The translations under genes and the position numbers were made by a program. The notes below the pieces were generated by a model that was not told where the DNA came from, made no database searches, and worked only from the letters and a program-made list of their open reading frames with translations. Shown piece after piece: positions 45,208 to 56,300 of a DNA stretch of 64,000 bases. Source of the DNA: Favolaschia claudopus (Eukaryota; Basidiomycota; Agaricomycetes; Agaricales; Mycenaceae); NCBI GenBank assembly GCA_037176885.1, contig JAWWNJ010000057.1, positions 62,001 through 126,000 of the forward strand, in the 5' to 3' direction. How positions within the stretch are numbered: the stretch's first letter is position 1; each line of letters opens with the position of its first letter.

Positions 45208-46808
45208 TTAGCGGGTTGCTCAGTAGTAGTCCCATTTCGCGTTACCGCAAACTGATCTACCTTCTGAGTTCCCCTAAATGCGTCAACCAAGTTGCACATC
45301 TGAGCTATGTCAAGTAATCCATTTGGCTGAACCGGATTTTGAATAAACTGAGGAGCAGCCGGCTGCATTCCAACAGTAAACTGTGGAACGCTAAATTGGT
45401 TAACCGGCTGGGGAGGATTTAACCCTACTAATCCAAGTCCAGGTTGCCCGGAGTTCGAATTTCTTTGCAAATTCTGAACTTGAACCTTTAGCGAGAGTAA
45501 TTCGTCGTCCCTAGAGTCATACATGTGCTCAATGTCATCAACTCGGTTAACCATATTCTGCATCAGGGGCAGAGTTCCTAACGGAGACCCTTTCTTTTTG
45601 CCTTGTGAATGCCAATATTCGTCAACTCGAATCTTCCGACAATTGCCTTCAGGATTCCTTGGAATATATTGTCCATTACCCAAGCGCATTTGTCCATTAT
45701 CAAAACCTATGTACCCCATCTCTATATGCTCCTTTTTATAAGGGCACTTATTCATGAGATGGTCTCCTAGTTCACAATAATAGCAAAGGCCGTTATTCGA
45801 CGCATTGTTATTATTATTTCCTTGATAATGATTATGACCGGAGTTCTGATAATTCCTCGGCCCGCTTTCCTGTCTACCCGAATTCCCAGGGTTGAAGTTT
45901 GAAGTTCCCCCTTCATTCGCCGACTGCGTAAACGCTGTCTTGGCTAGACTTTCCAGCTTTTTATCCTGGACAGTGAACCCATCTTTAATCGCAGCAGTTA
46001 AGGCTAGGATACTCTCATTTATCTCAGAGCTTTCTTTAGAGACTTCGGTAGCTAGATTCAGACTAACAGCTTTTGAATCCCTTGAACGAGAAGAACCTCT
46101 CTTTCTGGGTTTAATAGGCTGTGCATCCCAAATCTCAGCTAACTCCGTCGCTATTTCTATAACTGAGGTAAGAGGGATTTTGTCTCCTCTGCGTTTAACT
46201 CCAGGATTATCGTGAGTTAGTTGAGTTGGCCCAGTGCCCGGGTTAACCGCCGTGGCTCCTGTGGCTGGCCCAATTACTGACCCATTCGTTGCGAACTTCT
46301 TATGAATAATCATAGCGTTCACATTTTGCTCGAAGTCCTCGTCCAAGCATCCCAAAAACTTAGCTACTAATTGCCCATTATCAATAGAAGCGGGCGGTTT
46401 AAGCAGTTTCTCGGCTTTGTTTAGGAAAGCAATGCTAAACCTTCTGACCTTTCCTAAGTCTGTGACAGGAATGTCTTCAAATTCAGAGCAAAGCTTCTCT
46501 AGTTTGCGCAAAGACCCTACTTCCGCATCTTCCAACTCGGGAAATAAGTTCCTAATTTCCTTGACCCAATCATCATAGGGTCCGGACGCATGCGAGGGCA
46601 TTCGCTCCCACTGCTCAATAATATCTTGGTCATGGATATAATCCAAAACCTTTTCCTTCTTCTCTTTATCCGTGGTTAGCCCTCCTGTCTGGATAACAGT
46701 AGCCATATTTTTGAAGAACCGTCTAAGCGAGTTAGCCGATTTTCCATCGAATGAAGGCCCATTTTTATCCCAGGGAGCGGGCATACGGATTCCATTCTGT
46801 GAAGTCAT
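45195..46808 (-). CDS. Element B gag
   Basis: 537 residues from the ATG at 46808 (MTSQNGIRMPAPWDK) to TAA at 45197-45195. A capsid-like N-terminal half contains FDGKSANSLRRFFKNMATV and LFPELEDAEVGSLRKLEKLC. A zinc knuckle CYYCELGDHLMNKC (CX2CX4HX4C) follows a Asn/Gly-rich stretch, and a Pro/Gln-rich tail follows the knuckle. The same frame is open for another 170 codons upstream (to 47318) without any ATG; see the separate entry. Products would assemble virus-like particles in the cytoplasm. Confidence 0.9.
   Translation of the reverse strand: MTSQNGIRMPAPWDKNGPSFDGKSANSLRRFFKNMATVIQTGGLTTDKEKKEKVLDYIHDQDIIEQWERMPSHASGPYDDWVKEIRNLFPELEDAEVGSLRKLEKLCSEFEDIPVTDLGKVRRFSIAFLNKAEKLLKPPASIDNGQLVAKFLGCLDEDFEQNVNAMIIHKKFATNGSVIGPATGATAVNPGTGPTQLTHDNPGVKRRGDKIPLTSVIEIATELAEIWDAQPIKPRKRGSSRSRDSKAVSLNLATEVSKESSEINESILALTAAIKDGFTVQDKKLESLAKTAFTQSANEGGTSNFNPGNSGRQESGPRNYQNSGHNHYQGNNNNNASNNGLCYYCELGDHLMNKCPYKKEHIEMGYIGFDNGQMRLGNGQYIPRNPEGNCRKIRVDEYWHSQGKKKGSPLGTLPLMQNMVNRVDDIEHMYDSRDDELLSLKVQVQNLQRNSNSGQPGLGLVGLNPPQPVNQFSVPQFTVGMQPAAPQFIQNPVQPNGLLDIAQMCNLVDAFRGTQKVDQFAVTRNGTTTEQPANPNF
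45198..45204 (-). promoter_or_regulatory. Candidate -1 frameshift site, gag to pro (A AAU UUC)
   Basis: On the minus strand A-AAT-TTC lies in the gag frame (codons AAT TTC) immediately before the gag TAA. A -1 slip continues into the pro frame, whose opening at 45207 overlaps gag by 13 bp. Downstream, GGAGGCGGTGG can pair with CCACC and GCCTCC on either side of a 6 nt bulge, but the spacer of 16 nt is longer than usual. Confidence 0.75.
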
Positions 46809-47318
46809 CCTGGCTGGTCGCTGTGGGGCAACCGGTTGAATAACTACTGGGGTTGGGTTGTTGACCGTGGAAGGGTCAACAGTAGGTATAAAAGTAGGCG
46901 TCTGGATAGGCGCCGCAGACGAAGTGGAGGCTTGATCCGCCAGCTTTGCGTCTGTAGTGGGTCTAGTTATAACCGAAGGAGTTTCCTTTAGGCTAGAAGT
47001 GGAGGCAATAGGTGCGGATGAGATAGAAGGGTTAACTAAGGCTCTATCGCGTGAAGCTTGAGTCCTCGAGTTAGCCCTAGCTGCTTGCTCCTCCCTTGCC
47101 CGTTGCGCTGCCGATTTATGTCTAGTAGTAGTAGAGGTGGGTAATCCAACCGATACTCCTGCTAAAGTCGACCTTTGAGTAGATCGTGTAGACGGCCTAT
47201 CCCAATAGGTTAACGGTTGTGTGCCTGAGGCTTGATAAACCTCTTCTTCCCCTTCCTCTCCTTGCGGATTGTTAGGTAGAATGGCGAATGGTGTGTTTAA
47301 GCTTTTTGGAGAACAAGT
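46809..47318 (-). other. In-frame upstream extension of element B gag without ATG
   Basis: The gag frame stays open for 170 codons above the first ATG, encoding a Ser/Thr/Pro-rich stretch with words such as EEGEEEVYQASGTQPLTYWD and AQRAREEQAARANSR. The lack of stops and the sensible composition suggest it is translated. No in-frame ATG occurs, so either initiation is non-AUG or a leader exon supplies the start. Confidence 0.55.
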
Positions 47319-47370
47319 CTACCAAAACACAAAAACCGGAAAATAGCACAAAGATTTTATCTTTAACCCC

Positions 47371-47387
47371 CCTCGCGGTGGGCTCCA
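47371..47387 (-). other. Primer-binding site of element B
   Basis: Two bases after the 5' LTR the minus strand reads TGGAGCCCACCGCGAGG, complementary to a tRNA 3' end of the form ...GGTGGGCTCCA. The donor tRNA would have a 5' acceptor strand starting GCCCACC; I cannot name it. Confidence 0.7.
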
Positions 47388-47389
47388 GA

Positions 47390-48772
47390 TGAAACGCTTG
47401 CACGCGGTCTAGTACAGCAAGTACTAGATAGTTTGTGGATTAACCCTGAAGGCCTATCTAGCTTTCAACCGCTAGCGAACCAACAAACCCAATCCTAACT
47501 ACTTTCCCCCTTGTAATGGTACTATAACTACGCCGAGTACAGCTCGTTTGATCACTTGTTTAAGATGATCGAAGGGAGCCTAAGATATAAACCTCTAACT
47601 AGTGCTAAATACGATTGAGTGCCAGATAGAATCAAGTCCTCTCTTGACTAAAAGCCAAACGAGTGCTCAAGTCCAATATTTAGCTGATACAACACAGCTA
47701 GGCCAAGTCCAATTCCAAGTCCAATTCCAAGTCCAACAAAAGCTGATACCACACAGCTAACACAGAGTTCACACAATATCCAAGTCCAATACCGCTGATA
47801 CCACACAGACGGCCTTAAAGTCCAAATTCACACTAAGAGTGGGCGCGAGTAGATTGAGAAACTTGTACAAAACGCTAAACAGAGCTCCTGGTATAGAGTT
47901 GATATAGGATGTCAAGCCCTAGATCTCTGCCTTTATTCGGGACTTTAGCCAGTTAAACCGACACGCCCTAGCTAGGTCAGGAATCCAGTACTGAACACCT
48001 TCTACCACTGGCCTTATATACTGTACATTCTAGCTTACTATTTACTGATTACTGTGCGACTGTCCATGGTCTATTTAATACATTGTCCAATAGGCATCCA
48101 GATAATTTATGATCCTTTCCTTCATCCCTGGTTTCCGATCGTTTCACAACCACGATCAAATACGTCCACTCTCCAAGAGGTTCCTTAGTTATGGGCTCCT
48201 TGCTTAAGCCTTTGCCTGGCTTTGTGCAGAAACAGAAAGCTGAGTATCCAACGGTCATTTAGATACCCATACTTCCTATGTTCAGGCCAAGGACGGGATC
48301 CCGAACGCTATCTAGAGTCCGGCTTGTGTTCCCCGTGATAGGTTTAGTGATCCCTTGATGCGTCTAAGTGACAATGACTGTTCCGTAAATGCCTCGGAGT
48401 GATGCCTTAGCCAGCCGTCCTGATCATGGTGTTTTAGCTGATCAGTTGGTTAGCCAGGCAGCCCGCTCGTCTAGCCAGAGTATGTAACAGGTGGGACGGT
48501 CATTTGTTAAGTCCCCTTTTGTGGTATTCAGACACCTCGTGGACCCAAGAGGCTTTATACTCTTAGCGGAGCCCAAATACCTTTACTTGAGGTACGTCGC
48601 TCGGTCTGGTGATTTCCTTACGATACGTCCAGGTATTGCCTTGACTTGGCCGTGTCTTGGTTAGCAATCCAGGACTGATCCTAACCCTCTTGAGCCTAAT
48701 AGGTAGGTACTTAGCTAGCAAAACGCGCAAATTCCTGCACATTCCACTACTAGCCTAATAGCCTGCTTATCA
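47390..48772 (-). repeat. Element B right (5') LTR
   Basis: Intact 1,383 bp LTR that drives leftward transcription of gag-pro-pol. A minus-strand TATATAAG at 48020-48013 is the likely U3 TATA box, which would place the transcript start near 47,985 and leave about 600 bp of R-U5. A 69-codon frame (48258-48049, MTVGYSAFCFCTKPG) upstream of the TATA is identical in both LTRs. Confidence 0.93.
48013..48020 (-). promoter_or_regulatory. TATA box in the 5' LTR of element B
   Basis: TATATAAG on the minus strand within U3, upstream of R-U5 and gag. Confidence 0.5.
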
Positions 48773-48776
48773 ACGG
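48773..48776. repeat. Target site duplication of element B, right copy (ACGG)
   Basis: Matches 23548-23551. Confidence 0.9.
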
Positions 48777-49372
48777 CCTTCTTACGCCTTTTGAGAACTA
48801 GGCAGGGAAAGACTCCCCTGGCCGACTTCCTGCAATCGTATGAACTCACGGCTCAGGAAGCAGGATATATTCCCGGAGAAGCAGTTCACGACACGTTCCT
48901 GTGTCAAACCTTGGAAGCCCTTATCGCAGATGAGGTCAGACGTCAGCTATATGCTGGAGGGATTGAGATTCCTGGGAAATATCAGGAACTCAAGAAGCGT
49001 CTGATGACTATCAGCGGAATTATGGAGCGAGAGAAGCTCCTGAAGAACCAATGGGGCCAAGGCGGCGGGATGTTTTGGGCTCCCGCGCGCAGCAATTTCT
49101 CCACCCCCAACCAAGGAAAGACATCCCAGGGAACGGCTCCGAACCTGGCCAAGAGATTGGCACCAGGTGAAACAGCACCCATGGACGTTGACAGGGCACA
49201 GGCGAAAGTCACGCCCTTCAAGTGCTACAATTGTGGTCAAGAGGGCCACATGAAGCGCGAATGTCCGGAGCCGCCCAAGAAGAAGTTTAATATCCGGTTG
49301 ATCAAGACCGATGACTACACACAGGACGATTTGGAAGCTCTCGCAAAGATACTCCGAGAGAAGGGTTTTTAA
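48777..49372 (+). pseudogene. Element A gag, second part
   Basis: Continues the gag begun at 23053. It contains TRQGKTPLADFLQSYELT (capsid C-terminal region), a Gly/Asn-rich linker, and the zinc knuckle CYNCGQEGHMKREC. It ends at TAA 49370-49372. The coding sequence itself is undamaged apart from the element B insertion. Confidence 0.87.
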
Positions 49373-49572
49373 AGGGGCCCCCGGTTACGGCCAAACCGGC
49401 GCCCCCAATTGATACGAAATATGGACGCTTCACCCTGCTTGATGCAGACGAGAAAATTGAAAACACAAAAACATCGGACTCTCTACCTATAACTTATATA
49501 GAAAATAGTAGCCTGCCTAAGGACGAAAACGAACCCCTTACAGCTACAGAAAACACACAAAAAATATGTATC

Positions 49573-51025
49573 TTGGAGAATCAGAACCGTAAACGTCATA
49601 TCAAAAACCGAAGGATGGATGAAGCGAACAAGCGCTGGAGCGCATTTAAAAAGGCCCCTGGAATCTCAACCAGTGATAAAAATAGTGAAAAGGAAAAGGG
49701 AGCCAATGACGGCTCGGTGGCTCTATCCCCAGCGCAACAGTTCGAGTGCTGCTCTGCAAAAGGGGAGGAAGCGCCAAAGCACACGCGGGTGCCGTTTGGT
49801 CTCAAGAAACAGGAGGCTACTCGGTGGCTCGCAAGAAAGGCGATGGGAATTTCTGAGAACCGCCTGCGAGAAGAACTCAGAGAGTTCCAAAGGCAGCGAA
49901 TCCATCATGAGATGCTTGTCCCAATAGGGCTGGAGACCCTGGACACCGGAAAGAGACGTTCTATCCGAGCACTCCTTGATAACGGATGCACTGCCACCTG
50001 CATGGATCGGGACTATGCCAAAGCTGAAGGTTTCGAGCAGAAGGAACTGGAAGCACACATCGTAGCGCGCAATGCTGACGGTACCGAGAACACCAAGGGA
50101 AAGATCACTCATTACGTAGAGATGATCATGACCATCGGACCTCACACAGAACGCCAACGATTCCTGATCACCGGACTCGGAAAAGCTCGTGTATTCATTG
50201 GATATGACTGGCTCTTTAAACATAATCCAGAGGTGGACTGGAGAGACCAGAAAATCACGTTTAGCCGATGTCCAACTGAGTGCAATATGAGCGGAGAGGA
50301 GACCCGGACTGGTGTCGGGAAAGAGGAAGGTGTGGAGGAGGGAGAATCGATTCTGCTGGTAGACTTCGCACCAGCCATTGAATTACGTGCCAAAGGAACA
50401 TCAGCACAGGTGATGGCGGAGGCGGCGGCAGCAGAAAAGGAGAAGCTGACAGAGGACAAAATCCCTGAGCAATATCGGGAGTTTGTGAAAGTCTTTGCGA
50501 AAGAGTCGTTTGATTCATTACCAGAAAAGAGACTGTGGGATCATGCAATCGAATTAAAGCCTGGCTCCAAGGCAGTAGATTGCAAGATCTATCCCCTTTC
50601 ATTGAGCGAACAAGAGAAACTCAATGACTTCTTAGAGGAGAACTTAAAAAGCGGACGGATCAGACCATCAAAGTCTCCGATGGCTTCCGCGTTCTTCTTT
50701 GTGAAGAAAAAGGACGGATCTCTACGACCAGTGCAGGATTATCGAAAACTCAATGAAATGACAGTAAAAAATCGATATCCTTTGCCACTTATCTCGGAGC
50801 TGGTCAATAAGCTTCGAGGCGCAAAATACTTCTCCAAATTGGACATACGATGGGGATACAATAATGTCCGGATCAAGGAAGGGGATGAGTGGAAGGCGGC
50901 ATTCCGCACAAATCGAGGGTTGTTCGAACCGCTCGTAATGTTCTTCGGGCTGACTAACTCACCGGCTACATTCCAAACCATGATGAACGATATCCTGAGG
51001 GATCTCATCAATGAGGGCCATATCC
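49573..51025 (+). pseudogene. Element A pol, 5' part (protease and truncated RT)
   Basis: A frame starting without a convincing ATG (first codon TTG; entry from gag is likely by frameshift or re-initiation) encodes a basic N-terminus, a protease with LLDNGCTATCMD (Asp in DNG) and the RT fingers and palm (QDYRKLNEMTVKNRYPLPLI, KLDIRWGYNNVRIKEGDEWK, FGLTNSPATFQ). It breaks after INEGHI, just before the YxDD catalytic box, and runs in frame into unrelated element E. RNase H, integrase and the 3' LTR of A are missing, so A is dead. Confidence 0.85.
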
Positions 51026-51911
51026 TATTTGTTGGATATGCTCGTGGAACTGAAAATTGGCGATGCCTTCGACTCTTCGAGTACTCAACATTGTACTGCG
51101 GAGGAATTCAAATTCCCTCCGACCAAGTTCAAGGAATAACTCGTACCGCTTGTTTGCCTCGAGTTCCCGACAAAATTGTCGCCAAGCCACTTGTTATTGT
51201 GGTACATATTCATGGACAGCCAGCCCGTGCCTTGGTTGATTCGGGTTCGCTTGGGGACCTGATCTCTAGCTCTCTGGCAGATCAGCTTCAATTGAAACGA
51301 AGAGAATTAAACGAACCAATCATTCTTCAGCTTGCTGTTCAAGGCTCGAGGTCGAAAATCAACCATTCTATTGAAGTTGACTTCAGATATCAGGATATCA
51401 ACTGTCCTCGTACCTTCTACATCGCAAATGTTAGCGGGTATGACTTGATTTTGGGGACAGCTTGGCTGTTTCAACATCAGGTTAATATTGGGCTCAACCC
51501 TTTTCGTGTTTGCGTTGGAAGCGCCAAATGCTTACCGATTTCCGGAGTTGCTACTGCAAAGATTTATTCGCACTCCACCGAGTTAGAGAATCAAACTATT
51601 CAGTCTGCTCGTGACGAGTTGATTGAATATGCAAAACCGATCTGCAAGAAGGCTGCAGAAACTCCTTTGCCGCCTTTGCGCGCAATCAACCATACAATTC
51701 CTCTCATTGATGAGAAGAAAATCCTACCGTGGAGACCGTCTCGGTGTCCCGAGGCTCTTCGTCCTCAATGGGATGAGAAGCGTCGGAATTATTTGAAGAC
51801 TGGGTGCTGGAAAGTGACCAGTTCAGGGAATACTGTTCCCATGCTGTTAATTCCGAAAGCCAAAACCAACCCGCCGAAACTACGCACCGTGGTTGACTTG
51901 CGAGCCCGTTG
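51026..51911 (+). pseudogene. Element E fragment fused to A: protease and start of RT
   Basis: Same open frame as the preceding entry, but a different gypsy family. It contains VVHIHGQPARALVDSGSLGD (a DSG protease), DLILGTAWLFQHQVNIGLNP and the entry to the RT domain, KLRTVVDLRAR, where it stops. The family resembles a widespread Agaricomycete gypsy clade. Both ends are truncated. The join is in frame, but the 779-codon fusion has two proteases and no complete polymerase, so it is unlikely to be functional. Confidence 0.8.
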
Positions 51912-52446
51912 ATAGGCCTGGGATGAAAACACCCCGTGTTTTCTCAATTTTGAACATGTTTAATATTATATAACGCGTGTTTGAACTAAGAGGAATATAG
52001 GAACATCTACTGGAATATATCTCAGAGGGTTAAAGCGTACCCGCGCTGTTAACTAAATGATGCGCGGAAAGCTAGACTCGTCTACGAATTATAATTATCC
52101 AGAAATGGGAAATCATACACAGTAGTCAAGGATGGCAATCCCTCTGCTAAGTCTAACCGTTCTGTCAATCGAACTGGGACCTAAGGGGGCATCAAGGAAC
52201 AAGGGATAATATGGATGGAGTACTTCAGGCAGCGCGCCTAGACCAATATCAAGGGAATTCGAGTCGCGGAACGGCGAACCGAGGGAAACCGAGTAGCGGC
52301 AGAAGGATTGCCGGAGATGCCGAAGAGCGGATCATCGAAGGATCAGTGATCTTGAAGTGATTTCTCTACTCAAGGATGAATTAGAAGTTCTGGCAAGGAC
52401 CGGAAGGATCTTACCTCGAGGCGAGGCTCGTAACAGGAACGTTCGT
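51912..52446. other. Junction between element E fragment and element C
   Basis: No coding sequence or recognisable element. AT-rich near 51950-51985. Possibly the 3' remnant of A or E. Confidence 0.4.
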
Positions 52447-53272
52447 TGTCATCATCCAAAAGTGTTTGGAGATAAAGAAGAATAGTCGTCATGGAGAAAG
52501 GAAGGAGACTTTCCAGACAAATCCCCAGCAAACCAAACATAGCAACCATCGCTACGACACAGCCATATTATGCACAGCCAAACCCAGGATATGAAACATG
52601 CAACATAGCAGTGCAAGCACTGCCCAACACAGCCAATAAGCTGGACCACAGGTTGGAACAGCAAAGCTATGGACACAGCCTTCAATATGACTCTAATGGA
52701 CTCATTTCTTATATGACTCATTCGGTACCTATATAAACCCCCCAAATTGTAGTAGCTAGCTTCTTAATCCAATACCCCCAGTCACTCGCAATCGAAATTT
52801 CTCACGTCCCGTCCCCCATTTGGATTCATCAGACAACGACTTAGCGCGGTATCAGTATACGGACTCAATAGCGCGGCATCAGCAACGAACGAAACGCGGT
52901 ATCAGCAACGAATTAGCGCGGCATCAGCAACGACTTAGCGCGGCACCGTTAAATGATTTAGCGGTACCGAGCTTACCCACGTACGACATTTGGTAGCGTC
53001 TTGCCTACGAGACCTACCCCGCGTGCTCTACTTCGAGTGCGCATCCTTCCTTCTTACGTCATTCGGCTTTACTACGACACAACGTGGTAAAGTCTTGCAT
53101 ACGAGACCTTATCCCAGGACCCTTCCCACATTTCTCTCCACACTCCACCCTCTCCTAATTCCCAGGAATTCTCCCACTTCCCCCAACTCACTCACTTATC
53201 ACGAACAAAGAGAAACTCCCGAATAACGTCACTTCCGGAGGACCTCTTGTATAACACTTTATACACTTGACA
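52447..53272 (+). repeat. Probable 5' LTR of element C
   Basis: An 826 bp block starts TGTCA and ends TGACA, a 5 bp terminal inversion. It contains TATATAAA at 52730-52737 and sits right before a TGG-type primer site. The matching 3' LTR lies outside the window or is gone, so the left boundary is tentative. Confidence 0.5.
52841..52969. repeat. Degenerate ~22 bp tandem repeat in element C's LTR
   Basis: Five to six copies of a unit near tagcgcggcatcagcaacga, some shortened, lie about 100-230 bp downstream of the TATA box. Such arrays in LTRs often change copy number and may act as enhancer or leader elements. Confidence 0.75.
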
Positions 53273-53276
53273 TCAC

Positions 53277-53293
53277 TGGTGACCACCGCAGGG
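53277..53293 (+). other. Candidate primer-binding site of element C
   Basis: Four bases after the LTR end the sequence reads TGGTGACCACCGCAGGG. The gag frame is open straight through it. Confidence 0.5.
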
Positions 53294-53359
53294 GGTGATA
53301 ACAGTGACAATCACTCTCACCTTCCCACCCATCCCCTATCAAATTCCCACACACCTATC

Positions 53360-56300
53360 ATGCACGTAAATCCCGACGACGCCACTGCAGATCAACCCCA
53401 CCCCACGTTTGTTAATCCCCCATACCATCACGCCCACACCATGCCTAATTTGGGCAACACGTCACAATCCCAATCAGCGCCACAAGCATCACATTCCCAC
53501 GCACACGCAAATCCTGTCCATGCGGCTGATAGGCATAGCGGCAATATGGACCCATATGATTCCGGAGATGACACGGATACGTCAGAAGCATCGCCCATCA
53601 TTCCCACTCGTATGCCGAAGGGAAAGATGCCATTTGGAACCCCCGTGCGGACCATCCTTGACCTTCCATTACGCGGAAGCAAGGAGGCACCTAAGACCTT
53701 TAAAGGCAACCACGAAGATGTGGAATATTTCATTCATCACTACGACAAACTCATCATCAAATATAATGTCACGGATCCTGTGGATCAATGCGAGTGCATT
53801 TTGGAATATTGCAGCGCAAACGTACGAGCCTTCATCCACGCATCCGAACATTACCAACTGGATAATTGGAAACGCTTACGGAGGGAACTCCTGAAGTATT
53901 ATGATGCAGAAAGGGCATCCACTCAATACAAACCAAGTGACATTACCAGTTATACGCTCAAGACTCAACATCGACTCATCACCAACCTGTTGCAATGGAA
54001 ACACTACGTGGTCAAATACAAAACAATGTCAGGCACATTGATCCGACAAGGATTGATCACGGAGGCCAATGCGGATGTCTACTTCTGGTTGGGCATTCAC
54101 AAAGATCTACGTCAGCTTTTGGAAGGACGAATTCTGCAGACCTCCGTGATGAGGTGGTCAACCTCCAAATCCAAACTTCCACAAGAGCATCATTCCATGA
54201 AGGAGATTTGCGACGCAGCAGAGTGGTGCTTCCGAAGGCGTAGGCCAGAAGCCATGATTGTCAATGCCGCAGACTATGGAATTGACTACGACGATGGATA
54301 CTTGGAATCGGATGAGGATGACTCTGACTCAGGATCAGATTCAGAGAGTGAATCTCGCCGTAGGAAAAAGAAGCGCGAGACAAAGAGGAAGAGAAAGGAA
54401 GAGTCGAAACCGGAAGTGGTGCGCACAAAGCATAAAGAGGAAGAGAAGGTTACAGTCAAACCCAATGGTACGGCAGCCGAAGTTACAGATCTCATCCGCC
54501 AACTTAACCGAATGCAGATTGATGATGCGGAATATGCTCCCACGTATTATTCCATTCTGGCTTTGGATCAAACTGGTAATGCAGCACGATGTGTTAAGCC
54601 TCCACAAATGCAGAACAACTGGAGTAATGGAGGAGGACGACCACCCCCACGATTCAATGCTCGTGAAAATAGCGGGGCGCGAGTCAATTCAGCAACGCAG
54701 GCGGCTACGTATCCCAATAATATTCCTTTAGGCGGAGGAAATAGGGAATCACCACGGCCAGCAAACAACGGAGCCCCCTTACCGCCAGAATGTTTTGGAT
54801 GCGGAAAGGATGACGGACATCGCATGTTTGACTGCGTAGAGATAAAGGAGTTGTTGCAGCGCGGGGTGGTTAAACATGATGAGAATACTGGAAAGTTATG
54901 CATGGCGGATGGCACCTTTATCCGCAGGCGTCCTGGAGAGTATATCGCACCAGCCGCCAGGCGATTGGCTCCAGCTCCGCAGGTAATGTTTGGCGTTACG
55001 GATTATACCTTGACCAAAGCAACCTCAAGGATGGACTCACCTGCGGCACACATGGTTATAAAGGAATCCGAGGATGAGGAGACAGACTTTGAAGATGAGG
55101 AATCGGACGGAGAAAACCAAACGGATGATGACGAAGGAGAAGTCTACCTCACCTTGCCCCGACGTCAACTTCAGGTCAACGCAGCAGACCGCACAGTGCC
55201 AAGCACACGAGCTGCGCGCAAACAGACGTTTGATGGAGTACATATTCCCAAACGACCACGACCTGATCAAGGTATTTCTCAATACAAGGATTCCGAAACA
55301 ACCATTCCAAATGTTGTCAAGACCACGCCAACAAAGGTGACCCCAGGAAAGATAAGGGATATATTGGAGGATGTACAACCCTATGACGCACGCCAACCCC
55401 GCAAGGTTTCAAGTGAGGATGTTGAGATGAAAGATGCGCAGGAGAAACGTCCCACGCGCAGAACTCAACAAGACAACTCACAAGATACAAACCTCAAAGA
55501 GCAGCAGAAGAATAGGGAAGGAGGCAGTCAAGAGAACATGGGTCGAAGATCAGAAATTCAGGGCACGGTACACCTTCCCGGAATTGTAGAACGAATTCTG
55601 GATTTGGAAATTCCAATGTCGGTTCGGGAGGCCTTGGTCGCGTCCAAAGAAATCCGCACGAGTCTGCAGGATGTTATCAAGGTAAAGAACGCGAAAGCCG
55701 TTCTTATTGGGGCGCAATCACCCTTACTCTCGCAACTCGTCTGGCCCAGAACGGACGGGGTACTCATTCGAGTCGAACTGGAAATAAACGGCAGGCAAGT
55801 AACTGCTATTATTGATACCGGTTCACAACTTAACGTGGTTCGACAAGACGTCGCCGCGTTAGTATTACACCGCCCAGTGGATATGACGAAGACTACCGGA
55901 ATGAACGACGCAAACGGCGGTCGTGGCCAATTGCGCGGCTATATTAACGAGGTGGAATTCAGTTGCGGCGGCGTGGTTACGAAAACAGGTCTCTGGGTCG
56001 CACCAAATGCCCCCTTCGAATTGTTATTAGGAAGGCCGTGGCAACGAAACAACCTCGTCTCGATTGACGAACGCGAGGAAGGAACTTACCTCGTTTTCAA
56101 AGATCGAGAGACGCGTCGGCCTCGATACGAGTTACTTGCGGTACCTCATGAGGCCACGACAGAGGTGTTGTACGCCGATGTCGATCGGCGGGTGATGGCG
56201 ATAATCGCCGACGACGCGGGAGAAGAAACTGGTGAGGTCCCCGTCGTTACAGCAGACGGGGAACTCGCGAACAGCCTTGACAATACAAACGATACTCCCG

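Larger units (their letters stand above)
23552..48772 (-). mobile_element. Element B: giant Ty3/gypsy retrotransposon with antisense cargo
   Basis: Net length is about 19,058 bp after subtracting nested element D and its 5 bp duplication. Two 1,383 bp LTRs begin TG and end CA, and I found one difference between them by eye. A 4 bp duplication flanks it. The primer-binding site beside the right LTR and the purine tract beside the left LTR set the orientation to the minus strand. Internal order in element sense: LTR, gag, pro, pol (protease, reverse transcriptase, RNase H, integrase), then about 7.7 kb of five spliced genes on the opposite strand, then LTR. The near-identity of the LTRs and intact gag-pro-pol frames indicate a recent, probably once autonomous insertion. 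The extra genes are the remarkable part and are described one by one below. Confidence 0.93.

Noticed and set aside
53267..53359. Starting element C gag at 53267
   Set aside because: The first codon there is TTG and the stretch lies across the LTR end and PBS; the first ATG is at 53360.
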